From contig NZ_NINX01000033.1 of NCBI RefSeq assembly GCF_002188635.1, positions 124,001 through 188,000 of the forward strand: a DNA stretch of 64,000 bases, written 5' to 3'. The position numbers were made by a program, and so were the translations under genes. Below are positions 39,121 through 47,282 of this stretch, piece after piece (the first letter of the stretch is position 1; each line of letters starts with the position of its first letter). Under the pieces are notes generated by a model. That model made no database searches. It was not told where the DNA came from and saw only the letters and a list, made by a program, of their open reading frames with translations. Source of the DNA: Pigmentiphaga sp. NML030171 (lineage in GTDB: Bacteria > Pseudomonadota > Gammaproteobacteria > Burkholderiales > Burkholderiaceae_B).

Positions 39121-40101
39121 ATGAAGAATCATCGACTTCTCGCCTGCGCCACCGCCATCCTGGCCCTGGGCGCCACCGCCGCCCACGCCAAGGACGACGC
39201 CGCGTCATGGCCTACCCGGCCGGTGCGGCTGATCGTGCCGTTCCCGGCCGGCGGCAGCACCGACGTGGTCGCGCGCCTGATCGCCGAGCGGCTGGGCCAG
39301 AAGCTCGGCCAGCAGTTCGTCGTGGACAACCGTCCGGGCGCGGCCGGCAACATCGGCACCGACCAGGTCGCCAAGGCCTCGCCCGACGGCTACACGCTCA
39401 CGCTGACGACCTCCGGGCCGCTGGCCAACAACAAGTACCTGTACAAGTCCATGCCGTACGACCCGGCCAAGGACCTGACTCCCATCGTGCTGGTGGGCGA
39501 GATCCCGCTGGTGGTCGTGTCCACCGACAAGACCCCGGCCAAGAACCTGAAGGAATTCATCGCGCTGGCCAAGGCCGCGCCGGGCAAGTATTCCATCGGC
39601 AATCCGGGCAACGGCACCATCGGGCACCTGGCCTATGAACTGCTGCGGCACAATACCCGGACCGACTTCCTGGGCGTGCCGTACAAGGGCGACACGCCGG
39701 CCATGACGGACCTGCTGGGCGGCTCCATCCAGGCCATCGTCGCGCCCATCACGGCCTTCATCCCGCAGATCCAGAGCGGCAAGATGAACGGCCTGGCGGT
39801 GACCTCCAAGAAGCGTTTCCCCGGCACGCCCGACGTGCCCACCGCGGTCGAGCAGGGCTTCGACGTCGAGGCCTCGGTCTGGTTCGCCGTCGCGGGCCCC
39901 GCCGGCATGCCGCGTCCCATCGTCGACAAACTCAACCGCGAGATCAACCTCGTGCTGAACTCGCCCGAGGGCCGGGCCAAGCTCGAGCAGTTCGGCGCGG
40001 TCGTGGGCGGCGGTTCGCCCGAGCAGCTGGATTCGCTGATGAAGGTCGAAAGCGCGAAGTGGAAGCGGATCATCGAGGACGCCAATATCAAGCTGGATTA
40101 G
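39121..40101 (+). CDS. Bug-family (TctC-like) periplasmic solute receptor
   Basis: A 326-residue receptor with a Sec signal (MKNHRLLACATAILALGATA, cleavage near AHAKDD) and the family motifs WPTRPVRLIVPFPAGGSTD, VVDNRPGAAGNIGT, SPDGYTLTL and GVPYKGDTPAMTDLLGG. It lies 39 bp after the hydratase beta subunit, so it probably binds that pathway's carboxylate substrate. The stop is followed at once by a copy of the dispersed repeat. Confidence 0.93.
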   Translation: MKNHRLLACATAILALGATAAHAKDDAASWPTRPVRLIVPFPAGGSTDVVARLIAERLGQKLGQQFVVDNRPGAAGNIGTDQVAKASPDGYTLTLTTSGPLANNKYLYKSMPYDPAKDLTPIVLVGEIPLVVVSTDKTPAKNLKEFIALAKAAPGKYSIGNPGNGTIGHLAYELLRHNTRTDFLGVPYKGDTPAMTDLLGGSIQAIVAPITAFIPQIQSGKMNGLAVTSKKRFPGTPDVPTAVEQGFDVEASVWFAVAGPAGMPRPIVDKLNREINLVLNSPEGRAKLEQFGAVVGGGSPEQLDSLMKVESAKWKRIIEDANIKLD

Positions 40102-40184
40102 CCCCCCTACGCGCTTCGCGCGCCCCCCCACAGGGGGGCGGCACTGGCGGACCGGCAAAGCCGGATCCGCTGTGCCCTGGGTCT
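40102..40184 (+). repeat. Dispersed multi-hairpin repeat, copy 3
   Basis: Begins on the base after the Bug stop codon: CCCCCCTACGCGC-TTC-GCGCG hairpin, CCCCCCCACAGGGGGG hairpin, then GGACCGGCAAAGCCGGATCC and CTGTGCCCTGGGTCT. All three hairpins are present. It separates the receptor from the flavin reductase gene. Confidence 0.88.
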
Positions 40185-40247
40185 TGTGAGTTCTTCTTGG
40201 ATTGGGGCACGGGTTTTCGGGGTGGTTTCCGCCCCATGGAGTGTTGA

Positions 40248-40868
40248 ATGAGCGGTTTCGTTACGTTGAAGACCGAGGGCATGAGCACCGAGGAGGCCTA
40301 TCGGCTGATCGTGGGCTGCGTGGCGCCCCGGCCGGTGGCGTGGATCACCACGCAGGATGAATCGGGACGGGTCAATGCCGCGCCGTTCAGTTCGTACAAC
40401 TACGTGGCGCACAGCCCGCCGATGCTGGCGGTGAACATCGGCTCGCGCAAGGGCGAGTTGAAGGACACGGCACGCAACATCGTCGAGACGCGCGAGTTCG
40501 TGGTCAACGTGGCCACGGAAGCGACGCTGGAGCTGATGCATGCGTCGGGCGCGGACTACCCGCCCGAGATCGGCGAGCCCGAGGCGCTGGGCATCGAGCT
40601 GGCGCCCAGCACGGTGGTGCGGCCGCCGCGCATTCCCGCCACGCCGATCCAGATGGAATGCCGGCTCGAGCACGTGCTGCCGCTGGGACGGGGCCTGAAC
40701 ACGCTCTACATCGGCGAAGTGGTGGCCTTCCATCTGTCCGAGGCCATATTCAACGGCCGGCACATCGATGCCGTGGCGATGCGGCCCATCGCCCGGCTGG
40801 GCGGACCGTACTACGCGGGGCTGGGCGAGATCTTCCATCGGCCGATGCTGCAGGCGCCGCCGATCTGA
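40248..40868 (+). CDS. Flavin reductase-like FMN-binding split-barrel protein
   Basis: A 206-residue protein of the flavin reductase/HpaC-like superfamily. The conserved FMN-contact stretch is YRLIVGCVAPRPVAWITTQD, then NAAPFSSYNYVAHSPPMLAV, KDTARNIVETREFVVNVAT and ECRLEHVLPLG. Members give reduced flavin to monooxygenases or are oxidoreductases of unknown substrate. No flavin monooxygenase partner lies beside it. Both sides carry copies of the dispersed repeat. Confidence 0.87.
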   Translation: MSGFVTLKTEGMSTEEAYRLIVGCVAPRPVAWITTQDESGRVNAAPFSSYNYVAHSPPMLAVNIGSRKGELKDTARNIVETREFVVNVATEATLELMHASGADYPPEIGEPEALGIELAPSTVVRPPRIPATPIQMECRLEHVLPLGRGLNTLYIGEVVAFHLSEAIFNGRHIDAVAMRPIARLGGPYYAGLGEIFHRPMLQAPPI

Positions 40869-40869
40869 T

Positions 40870-40944
40870 CCCCCCTACGCGCTTCGCGCGCCCCCCAGGG
40901 GGCGGCACTGGCGGACCGGCGGAGCCGGATCCGCTGTGCCCTGG
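40870..40944 (+). repeat. Dispersed multi-hairpin repeat, copy 4
   Basis: Starts 2 bp after the flavin reductase stop. The order is the same as in copy 3 (CTACGCGC-TTC-GCGCG, CCCCCCAGGGGGCG, GGACCGGC-GGA-GCCGGATCC, CTGTGCCCTGG), with a GGA loop in place of AAA. It is about 90% identical to copy 3 by eye. Confidence 0.88.
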
Positions 40945-40999
40945 AGACCAACGGGCTGGCGAAGTTGGGGGTTCTTAATTTTGTGACAAGGACATACTG

Positions 41000-41755
41000 A
41001 TGACGGGTTCATCTGGGGATTTCAGCCGGTCGGTGCAGGCCGGGACGTTCATCAAGACGGTGTCGCCGCACGTGGTGGAGATACTGGGGACGACGGCGCT
41101 GGATTTCGGGGTGCTGGATGCCGAGCATGCGCCGTTCGACCGGGCGGCGCTGGACTTGATGATGATGGCCGGACGGGCCGCGCGCCTGCCGCTTTTCGTG
41201 CGGGTGGCCGACTACGAGGCCGCGACCATCCTGTCGACGCTGGACCTGGGCGCGGCGGGCATCGTGGTGCCGCACGTCGACAGCGCCGAGCAGGCGGAAC
41301 TGATCGTCTCGCGCGCCCGCTACAAGGACGGCGTGCGGGGCTTTTCCAGCTCGCCCCGGGCGGCCGGCTACGGGACCATGACCTACAAGCAGGCCCAGGA
41401 AGCGGGCGACCAGACGCTGGTGATGTGCCAGATCGAAAGCGTCGAGGGCCTGGCCAACGTGGAAAGCATCGCCGCCGTTCCCGGCGTGGGCGGACTGTTC
41501 GTGGGACGCGCGGACCTGGCCCTGTCCATGGGCCAGGAAGGCTCGCGCAGCCCGGCGGTGCTGGAAGCCACCGCCCGCATCGTCCGCGCGGCGCTGGCCG
41601 CCGGCAAGATCGCCGCGATGTTCGTGGCCAACGCCGCCGAGCGCGACGAGTTCGCCGCGCAAGGCGTGACCTGGTTCGTGATCGGATCCGACCAATCCCT
41701 GCTGCGCCAAGGCGCGCAATCGGTTGCCGTGGCAGGCGACCGGTCGCACGGCTGA
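41000..41755 (+). CDS. HpcH/HpaI-family class II aldolase
   Basis: A 251-residue metal-dependent aldolase that cleaves 4-hydroxy-2-oxoacids to pyruvate (or a related keto acid) and an aldehyde. Active-site landmarks: FGVLDAEHAPFD with His43, LFVRVADYEAA with the pyruvate-binding Arg, the metal-ligand Glu in CQIESVEGLANV, and the metal-ligand Asp in GLFVGRADLALSMG. It ends 31 bp before the cupin gene in an apparent operon. It probably performs a late step of the catabolic route encoded here. Confidence 0.9.
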   Translation: MTGSSGDFSRSVQAGTFIKTVSPHVVEILGTTALDFGVLDAEHAPFDRAALDLMMMAGRAARLPLFVRVADYEAATILSTLDLGAAGIVVPHVDSAEQAELIVSRARYKDGVRGFSSSPRAAGYGTMTYKQAQEAGDQTLVMCQIESVEGLANVESIAAVPGVGGLFVGRADLALSMGQEGSRSPAVLEATARIVRAALAAGKIAAMFVANAAERDEFAAQGVTWFVIGSDQSLLRQGAQSVAVAGDRSHG

Positions 41756-41786
41756 CGCGGCTCCCTCTCAAGCAAAGGTGAAGTCC

Positions 41787-42650
41787 ATGACTGTCCAACA
41801 ACCGCGGCCCGCGACCTATGCCGCGCACTACGACACCGCTCCGCAGCAACAGCAGGCCGGCGCGCGCACCTGGCTGACCCGGGGCGCCAACTTCGTCGTC
41901 GCCGTCTCGCAGGTCGAGGCGGGAGCCGTGCTGGCGCGCGAGGCCAACCCCGACGAATACTTCGTCTTCGTGCACACCGGCGGCGCGCGCATCCAGGCGG
42001 GTTCCGAGCAGGTCGACGCCGCTCCCGAGACCGTGACCATCGTTCCGCCGGGTGCGAGCCGCGTCGAGGCCACCGCCGCGGGCACCATCGTGCGCGTGTT
42101 CTCCAACCGCGCCTCGGACCTGGCGCAGGCTTCGGTCAACCAGGAGATCTACGCCGACGGCGCGCCCGAAGTCGCGCCGCTGGTGCCATGGCCCGATCCC
42201 CCCGCCGGCTTCAAGCTGCGCCACTACGTGCTGGCCGAGCACGTGCGGCCCGACAGCAACATGCGCATCTTCCGCAGCACCAACCTGATGGTCAATTTCC
42301 TGGCCAAGCGCCTGGTGCCGCGCGACGTGCACAAGCTCAGCCCGCACACCCACGCCGACTTCGAACAGGCCTCGCTGGCGATCCAGGGCACTTACGCGCA
42401 CCACCTGCGCTGGCCGTGGACGCCGGACATGGACATGTGGAAAGAGGACGAGCACGTCGAAATCGGCAGCCCGTCCGTCACGGTCATTCCCGCGAAGGTG
42501 CTGCATACCAGCCGCAACGTCAGCCAGGGCGATTGCTGGCTGATCGACATCTTCGGCCCGCCGCGCATGGACTTCTCCAGCAAGCCGGGACTGGTCTGCA
42601 ACGCGGACGAGTACCCCATGCCCGCGCCCGCCACGGCCGCCGCGGCCTAG
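41787..42650 (+). CDS. Two-domain cupin-like protein, function unknown
   Basis: A 287-residue protein with two beta-rich halves. The N-terminal half has ANPDEYFVFVHTGGARIQAG and the C-terminal half LSPHTHADFEQASLAIQGTY with a His-x-His (HTH), followed by VIPAKVLHTSRNVSQGDCWL, resembling cupin metal sites (HxH...E...H). The first half lacks clear metal ligands. Either a dioxygenase-like enzyme or an isomerase or binding protein is possible. It follows the aldolase on the same strand, starts at the ATG 41787, and converges on the IclR gene with a 4-bp overlap. Confidence 0.7.
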   Translation: MTVQQPRPATYAAHYDTAPQQQQAGARTWLTRGANFVVAVSQVEAGAVLAREANPDEYFVFVHTGGARIQAGSEQVDAAPETVTIVPPGASRVEATAAGTIVRVFSNRASDLAQASVNQEIYADGAPEVAPLVPWPDPPAGFKLRHYVLAEHVRPDSNMRIFRSTNLMVNFLAKRLVPRDVHKLSPHTHADFEQASLAIQGTYAHHLRWPWTPDMDMWKEDEHVEIGSPSVTVIPAKVLHTSRNVSQGDCWLIDIFGPPRMDFSSKPGLVCNADEYPMPAPATAAAA

Positions 42651-43414
42651 AGCCTGGCGAGGTCCTCCGAGATGCCGCGGGAGACCTCCTGCAACTGTTC
42701 CAGATAGCGCTCGACGACCTGTTCGTTGGTGAGCGTGGAGGCGAACCACGTCATGCCGAACGAGGCCACCACATGCTTGCCGTCGAACACCGGCACGGCC
42801 AGGGTGCCGGATACCGGGCGCACGGCGGGATCGCGCAGCGCGTAGCCCTGCGCGCGCGTGATCTCTATCATCCGCCTGACCGCCTCCCGGTCCTGCGCCG
42901 GCTCGTCCTCGGGGTTCTTCGATTGGCGCAGCAGCGCGAGTATGGTCTCGCGCTCATCCTCTTCGCAGAAGGCCAGGTAGGCCCGGCCGATGGCGCGGCT
43001 GACCAGGCTCAGGCGCATGTTGATGGTCGAATGCAGCAGCGACAGCGGCGAATGGGGAATGGTGCTGTAGCGCACCACCATGGCATCGGTATCGAACACG
43101 GCGATGGCCAGCGGCCACTTGATGGCCTCGGTCAGCGCGTCCAGGCGCGGCCGGGCCGCTTCGACGATGCGCGGCTCGCTGTGATAGCCCGACGACAGCG
43201 TATTGACCAGCGACGTCAGGTAGTACGCCCCGTACTGCGGCGCATGGCGCACCAGTCCCTTGGACGCGAGCGACTCAAGAAGACGTATCAGCGATGGCTT
43301 GGGGATGCCCGTCTGCTTGTACAGTACGTCCAGGGTCGATACCGGCTGGCGGTTCAGGGCCTGCAGCAGCTCGATGGCACGGACAACGGCTTGGACGGGC
43401 GGAAAGGAAGGCAC
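42647..43414 (-). CDS. IclR-family transcriptional regulator (MhpR-like)
   Basis: A 255-residue regulator. The winged helix is PVQAVVRAIELLQALNRQPV to LYKQTGIPKPSLIRLLESLA (about residues 6-50); the effector domain has SLVSRAIGRAYLAFCEEDER and VPVFDGKHVVASFGMTWFAS. MhpR-type proteins activate aromatic catabolism genes in response to pathway intermediates. It lies between the aldolase/cupin genes and an amidohydrolase. A repeated palindromic motif (43419-43486) lies just upstream. Confidence 0.9.
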   Translation of the reverse strand: MPSFPPVQAVVRAIELLQALNRQPVSTLDVLYKQTGIPKPSLIRLLESLASKGLVRHAPQYGAYYLTSLVNTLSSGYHSEPRIVEAARPRLDALTEAIKWPLAIAVFDTDAMVVRYSTIPHSPLSLLHSTINMRLSLVSRAIGRAYLAFCEEDERETILALLRQSKNPEDEPAQDREAVRRMIEITRAQGYALRDPAVRPVSGTLAVPVFDGKHVVASFGMTWFASTLTNEQVVERYLEQLQEVSRGISEDLARL

Positions 43415-43418
43415 GCGG

Positions 43419-43486
43419 ACCTCCGTACGGAAAGGACGCCGGCCGGCGATTATCGCATTGCCGGATGCGTTCCAACCTCCGTACGG
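43419..43486. promoter_or_regulatory. Pair of 12-bp direct repeats, possible operator
   Basis: ACCTCCGTACGG occurs at 43419-43430 and again at 43475-43486, 56 bp apart start to start. Each contains the palindrome CCGTACGG. They fill the 87-bp gap between the IclR start and the amidohydrolase stop. Spacing near five helical turns suits one regulator binding twice on the same face. Confidence 0.5.
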
Positions 43487-43501
43487 CCGTCCTGGTGAAA
43501 A

Positions 43502-44461
43502 TCAGCGGCGGGCGCCGCCCTTCACGAACACGCGCTTGCCGGTGTCATGCCAGACCGCGCGCTTTTCCTCTTCGGTCAGCAGGACCGAGGCGTCGATCAT
43601 GCGCTGGACCATTTCCTTGTAGGTGCCCGACGAGGTGCCGATGTCCGAGCCCCACATGATGCGGTCGGCGCCGAACAGGTCGACCGCGCGGCGCAGCACC
43701 TGCTCGGCCGGCACGTCGGCCTCGCGGTACTCGTCCAGGTTGATCGAGGTGAACTTGAAGAAGATGTTGTGCTCGTGCGCCAGCTTCTCGAAGCGCTCGT
43801 CCAGGCCGAAGTGTTCCTCGGTGGCCTCGGGCTCCAGCAGGTGGTCCAGCACGATGCGCACGTTCGGATAGCGGCGCGCCAGTTCGATGATGGTCGGCAC
43901 CGACGGACCGCCGCCGCCCACCGCCAGCACTTCCAGGTCGATCACCAGGCCGAACTCCTCGGCCACGTCCCAGGTCTTGAGCGCCTGCGGCGAATTCAGC
44001 CACGGCATGCTGCCATCGGGCTGGCGGCCGCCGAACAGGCGCACGCCCGCCAGGCCGTTCTTCTCGATGTAGCTGCGCACCAGGCCCGGCGTGCCGGCAT
44101 CCTCGGCGTCCAGGATGACCACCGCCGAGAAGATGTCGGGATGGGCGTCGGACGAATCCAGGATGTAGCTGTTGTCGTAGCGGTAGATCATGCGCTTCTG
44201 CACGGCCACCGCGCCGTCGACGTTTTCTTCCTTCATCCAGACCAGCATGCGCGCCACGTCGGGCACTTCGTTGATCGGATTGGGGCCGTGCTTGCCGCCC
44301 GGCTTGCCGATCACGCCCGGGGCGCGCGGCGGCGCGTCGGCGGCGCGCTTCATGGGATTGCGCGGATAGCGCACCTGGTCATCCGCCACCAAGTGGGCGT
44401 GCGAATCGAACAGCAGCGGGCGAGTGCCGGCGGCCGACGGGGCTTGCTTGTCTTGGGTCAT
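43502..44461 (-). CDS. Amidohydrolase family protein (TIM-barrel hydrolase)
   Basis: A 319-residue member of the amidohydrolase-2 group, which includes decarboxylases such as ACMSD and lactonases such as LigI. Metal-site landmarks: LLFDSHAHLVAD (HxH near residue 20), VRIVLDHLLEPEA (His on strand 5/6) and DRIMWGSDIGTS (Asp). It starts MTQDKQAP with no signal peptide, so it is cytoplasmic. It is divergent from the TetR gene across a region with two palindromes. Substrate unknown; 2-pyrone-type lactone hydrolysis or decarboxylation are family options. Confidence 0.87.
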   Translation of the reverse strand: MTQDKQAPSAAGTRPLLFDSHAHLVADDQVRYPRNPMKRAADAPPRAPGVIGKPGGKHGPNPINEVPDVARMLVWMKEENVDGAVAVQKRMIYRYDNSYILDSSDAHPDIFSAVVILDAEDAGTPGLVRSYIEKNGLAGVRLFGGRQPDGSMPWLNSPQALKTWDVAEEFGLVIDLEVLAVGGGGPSVPTIIELARRYPNVRIVLDHLLEPEATEEHFGLDERFEKLAHEHNIFFKFTSINLDEYREADVPAEQVLRRAVDLFGADRIMWGSDIGTSSGTYKEMVQRMIDASVLLTEEEKRAVWHDTGKRVFVKGGARR

Positions 44462-44533
44462 ATCGAAAACTCTACGTGTTTACAGCGGGACTTTATCGCC
44501 AGCCTGCCCCCTCCGCACCCGATATTCTCGAAC

Positions 44534-44550
44534 TTTTCGGTGTCCGAAAA
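44534..44550. promoter_or_regulatory. 17-bp palindrome upstream of the amidohydrolase gene
   Basis: TTTTCGG-TGT-CCGAAAA, 7-bp arms with a 3-base centre, 73 bp before the amidohydrolase start. Its half-site differs from the TetR-side operator at 44600-44625, so a second regulator (perhaps the IclR protein) may bind here. Confidence 0.5.
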
Positions 44551-44576
44551 CTTGTGGCCGAACAGGAATCGGGCCC

Positions 44577-44625
44577 ATTCAAACAAAAATTTAAAAAAAG
44601 CGATTCAAATTTCTGTTTGAATCGC
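44577..44625. promoter_or_regulatory. TetR operator region with nested inverted repeats
   Basis: GCGATTCAAA-TTTCTG-TTTGAATCGC (44600-44625) has perfect 10-bp arms. An additional half-site ATTCAAACAAAAATTT (44577-44592) pairs with AAATTTCTGTTTGAAT (44607-44622), one mismatch in 16. The region is sharply AT-rich and ends 32 bp before the TetR GTG. Three TTCAAA half-sites suggest two bound dimers. Confidence 0.65.
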
Positions 44626-44657
44626 CGATACTACGCCGGACTACTGGATCCTCCATC

Positions 44658-45323
44658 GTGAACCTGCTCGACGACGACACCTCCACCCGCTCCCGCATCG
44701 TGCTGGCCGCCCTGCGCGTCTTCGCCACCCGGGGATTCGAGGCCGCCTCGCTGCGCGAGATCACGTCCGCCGCTCAGGTGAACATCGCCGCCATCCACTA
44801 CCACTTCGGCTCCAAGGACGCGCTGGTGCAGGAAGTGCTGCGCGTGGTGTCCGAGCCCATCAACCGCATGCGGCGCGAGGCCCTGGCCCGGGTGCCGGCG
44901 CACCGCGAACCGACGATGGAAGAAGTCGTGGAAGCGCTGATCGCACCGCCCGTGCGGCTGAGCTTCGACGCCACCGGCGAATGGCGGCTGCTGATCCGGT
45001 TGCTGATCCAGGCCCGCGCGGTGCCCCGCGCCAGCACGAACGCCGCGATCTTCGAGCAGTACGACGCGCTGGCGGCCGACTTCGTCGACGCCCTGATGGC
45101 CGCCCAGCCGTCGCTGGGCCGCGAGGAAGCCTACTGGCGCTACGCCTTCGCCATCGGCGCCATGATGTACATCGTCAGCGACGCCGACGAGACCTATCAC
45201 CGCCTGCATCGCATCTCCGGCGGGCTGTGCGACACCGACGACCCCGAACGCATCGTCGCCCAGCTCGTCGCCTTCATCGCCGCCGGCATGCGGGCAGCCG
45301 CCCCGGCCGGCACACCGCTGTGA
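44658..45323 (+). CDS. TetR-family transcriptional regulator
   Basis: A 221-residue repressor. The N-terminal helix-turn-helix is RSRIVLAALRVFATRGFEAA then LREITSAAQVNIAAIHYHFG (about residues 11-50), the classic TetR form with IHYHFGSKDAL. The C-terminal helical ligand domain resembles the CecR/YbiH-type group (RVVSEPINRMRREAL). The start is GTG at 44658. It probably represses itself and the divergent amidohydrolase, or the downstream cyclase-Bug pair, through the inverted repeats just upstream. Confidence 0.91.
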   Translation: MNLLDDDTSTRSRIVLAALRVFATRGFEAASLREITSAAQVNIAAIHYHFGSKDALVQEVLRVVSEPINRMRREALARVPAHREPTMEEVVEALIAPPVRLSFDATGEWRLLIRLLIQARAVPRASTNAAIFEQYDALAADFVDALMAAQPSLGREEAYWRYAFAIGAMMYIVSDADETYHRLHRISGGLCDTDDPERIVAQLVAFIAAGMRAAAPAGTPL

Positions 45324-45343
45324 CTTCCCTCCGGATACACGAC

Positions 45344-46129
45344 ATGACCCGCCGCATCATCGACCTGTCGGTCGCCCTCGAAGACAAGCCCACTTCGCCG
45401 GCGCACCACCGCCCCCAGATCAGCTACGTCGACCACGACCAGTCCTGGGAACTCTTCTCCAAGCTCTTTCCCGGCATCGGCCCCGACGACCTGCCCGAGG
45501 GCAAGGCCTGGGCGGTGGAGCGGGTTTCGCTGTCGACCCACGCCGGCACCCACATGGACGCGCCGTGGCACTACCACCCCACGACCGACCATGCGCTGCA
45601 GGAAGGCGGCCGGCCCGCGCCCGGCATCGACGAAGTCCCGCTGGACTGGTGCCTGAAGCCCGGCGTCAAGCTCGACTTCCGCCACATGGAAGCGGGCTAC
45701 GTGGTCACGCCCGCCGACATCCAGGCCGAGCTGAAGCGCATCGGCCATACCCTCCAGCCGCTGGACATCGTCGTGGCCAACACCCGCGCCGGTGCGCGCT
45801 ACGGCCAGGAGGACTATTGGGAAAGCGCCTGCGGCTTCGGCCGCGCCGCCACGCTGTGGCTGCTGGAGCAGGGGGTACGGGTGGTCGGCACCGACTCCTA
45901 CAGCTGGGACCCCGCCTTCAAGTTCGTGGTCGAGCGCTACGAGCGCGACCGCGACCCTTCCATCATCTGGGAAGGCCACAAGGCGGGGCGCGACATCGGC
46001 TACTTCCAGATGGAGAAGCTGACCAACCTGGACCAGTTGCCGTCCCATGGCTTCACCATCAGTTGCTTCCCCATCAAGATCAAGCACGGATCGGCCGGCT
46101 GGTGCCGCACCGTCGCCATTCTCGATTGA
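45344..46129 (+). CDS. Cyclase-family metal hydrolase (KynB-like)
   Basis: A 261-residue protein of the cyclase family, which includes bacterial kynurenine formamidase and isatin hydrolase. The metal-site signature HxGTHxDxPxH is intact as HAGTHMDAPWH (His66, His70, Asp72, His76). RIIDLSVALEDKP at the N-terminus and GYVVTPADIQAELKR are also typical. It hydrolyses an amide or lactam-like bond; longer than KynB (about 210), so the substrate may differ. It lies 20 bp after the TetR stop. Confidence 0.87.
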   Translation: MTRRIIDLSVALEDKPTSPAHHRPQISYVDHDQSWELFSKLFPGIGPDDLPEGKAWAVERVSLSTHAGTHMDAPWHYHPTTDHALQEGGRPAPGIDEVPLDWCLKPGVKLDFRHMEAGYVVTPADIQAELKRIGHTLQPLDIVVANTRAGARYGQEDYWESACGFGRAATLWLLEQGVRVVGTDSYSWDPAFKFVVERYERDRDPSIIWEGHKAGRDIGYFQMEKLTNLDQLPSHGFTISCFPIKIKHGSAGWCRTVAILD

Positions 46130-46180
46130 CCCGCGAGGCGCGCGACGCCTCGTCCAAGACAACGATCCCGGAGACTCCCC

Positions 46181-47155
46181 ATGACCTTCCTTTCCTGCGC
46201 CCGCCTGGGCGCCGCCCTCGCGCTGGCCGCCTGCGCAGTACCCGCCGCCGCGCAGGCGCCTGCCTCGTACCCCGACCGGCCCGTCCACGTCGTCGTGCCG
46301 TTCCCGCCGGGCGGCATCGTCGACAACGTCACCCGCAACCTGGGCGCGCGCCTGTCGGCCGCGCTGGGCCAGACCTTCATCGTGGAGAACAAGGCCGGAG
46401 CCGGCGGCTCGATCGGCGCCGCCCACGTCGCCAAGGCCGCGCCCGACGGCTACACCCTGCTGGCCGCCTTCGACACCCACGCCGTCAACCCGCTGCTATA
46501 CAAGCTCAGCTTCGACTCCGACAAGGACCTGGCGCCGGTCGCCTTGATCGGCACCTCGCCGCTCATCCTGGTCGTCCATCCCTCGGTGCCCGCCCGGACC
46601 GTGCCTGAGCTGGTCGCGCTGGCCAAGGCCAAGCCCGACGCGCTGAACTACGCCTCCACCGGCGCCGGCAGCTCCAACCAGCTGACCGCGGAACTGTTCA
46701 AGGCCACCGCCGGTGTCGAGATGAACCACGTGCCCTACAAGGGCGGCGCACCCGCCATCACCGACGTGCTGGGCGGCCGGGTGCAGGTCATGTTCGTCAG
46801 CGCCAGCTCGGTACTGGCCCATATCAAGGCCGGCAAGATGCGGGCCCTGGCCGTCACCACCCGGGAACGCATCCCGGCCCTGCCCGACGTGCCGTCCATC
46901 AGCCAGTTCTACCCCGATTTCGAGGCCCGCTCGTGGATAGGCCTGCTGGCTCCGGCCGGCACGCCCCCCGCCACCGTCTCGCGCCTGAACGCCGAGGTCT
47001 ACCGCGCCTTGCAGACGCCCGAGATGCGGACGTTCTTCGACGCCCAGGCCATCCAGCCCGGCAGCGGGTCGCCCGAGCAATTCGGCGCATTCCTGCGGAA
47101 CGAGACCAAAAAGTGGGGCGAAATCATCAAAAAACAGGACATCCGGGTGGAATGA
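46181..47155 (+). CDS. Bug-family (TctC-like) periplasmic solute receptor
   Basis: A 324-residue receptor with a Sec signal (CARLGAALALAACAVPAAAQ) and family motifs YPDRPVHVVVPFPPGGIVD, IVENKAGAGGSIG, APDGYTLLA and NHVPYKGGAPAITDVLGG. It follows the cyclase-family gene by 51 bp, so it likely presents the compound that the hydrolase opens. A stable hairpin follows its stop. Confidence 0.93.
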   Translation: MTFLSCARLGAALALAACAVPAAAQAPASYPDRPVHVVVPFPPGGIVDNVTRNLGARLSAALGQTFIVENKAGAGGSIGAAHVAKAAPDGYTLLAAFDTHAVNPLLYKLSFDSDKDLAPVALIGTSPLILVVHPSVPARTVPELVALAKAKPDALNYASTGAGSSNQLTAELFKATAGVEMNHVPYKGGAPAITDVLGGRVQVMFVSASSVLAHIKAGKMRALAVTTRERIPALPDVPSISQFYPDFEARSWIGLLAPAGTPPATVSRLNAEVYRALQTPEMRTFFDAQAIQPGSGSPEQFGAFLRNETKKWGEIIKKQDIRVE

Positions 47156-47168
47156 GACGGCCGGGAAA

Positions 47169-47194
47169 CCCGCGTGGCGCAAGACCCACGCGGG
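47169..47194 (+). terminator. Hairpin after the Bug gene
   Basis: CCCGCGTGG / CCACGCGGG, a 9-bp stem with an 8-base loop, 14 bp past the stop, followed at a distance by TTTT (47206-47209). Likely transcription end of the TetR-cyclase-Bug unit. Confidence 0.5.
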
Positions 47195-47208
47195 CGGCTT
47201 GCAAGTTT

Positions 47209-47238
47209 TGAGAATATTATCAATAATTAATCTCATTA
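47209..47238. promoter_or_regulatory. Candidate Fur box and promoter of bfd
   Basis: AT-rich stretch TGAGAATATTATCAATAATT onwards, 45 bp before the bfd ATG. Its complement contains TGATAAT, a perfect Fur half-site, followed by a poorer second half with non-standard spacing. Fur control of bfd genes is common, which supports but does not prove the call. Confidence 0.45.
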
Positions 47239-47282
47239 CGACGTCCACTGCGGCGCCCAACCGCGCCGCAACGAGTTCCGCC

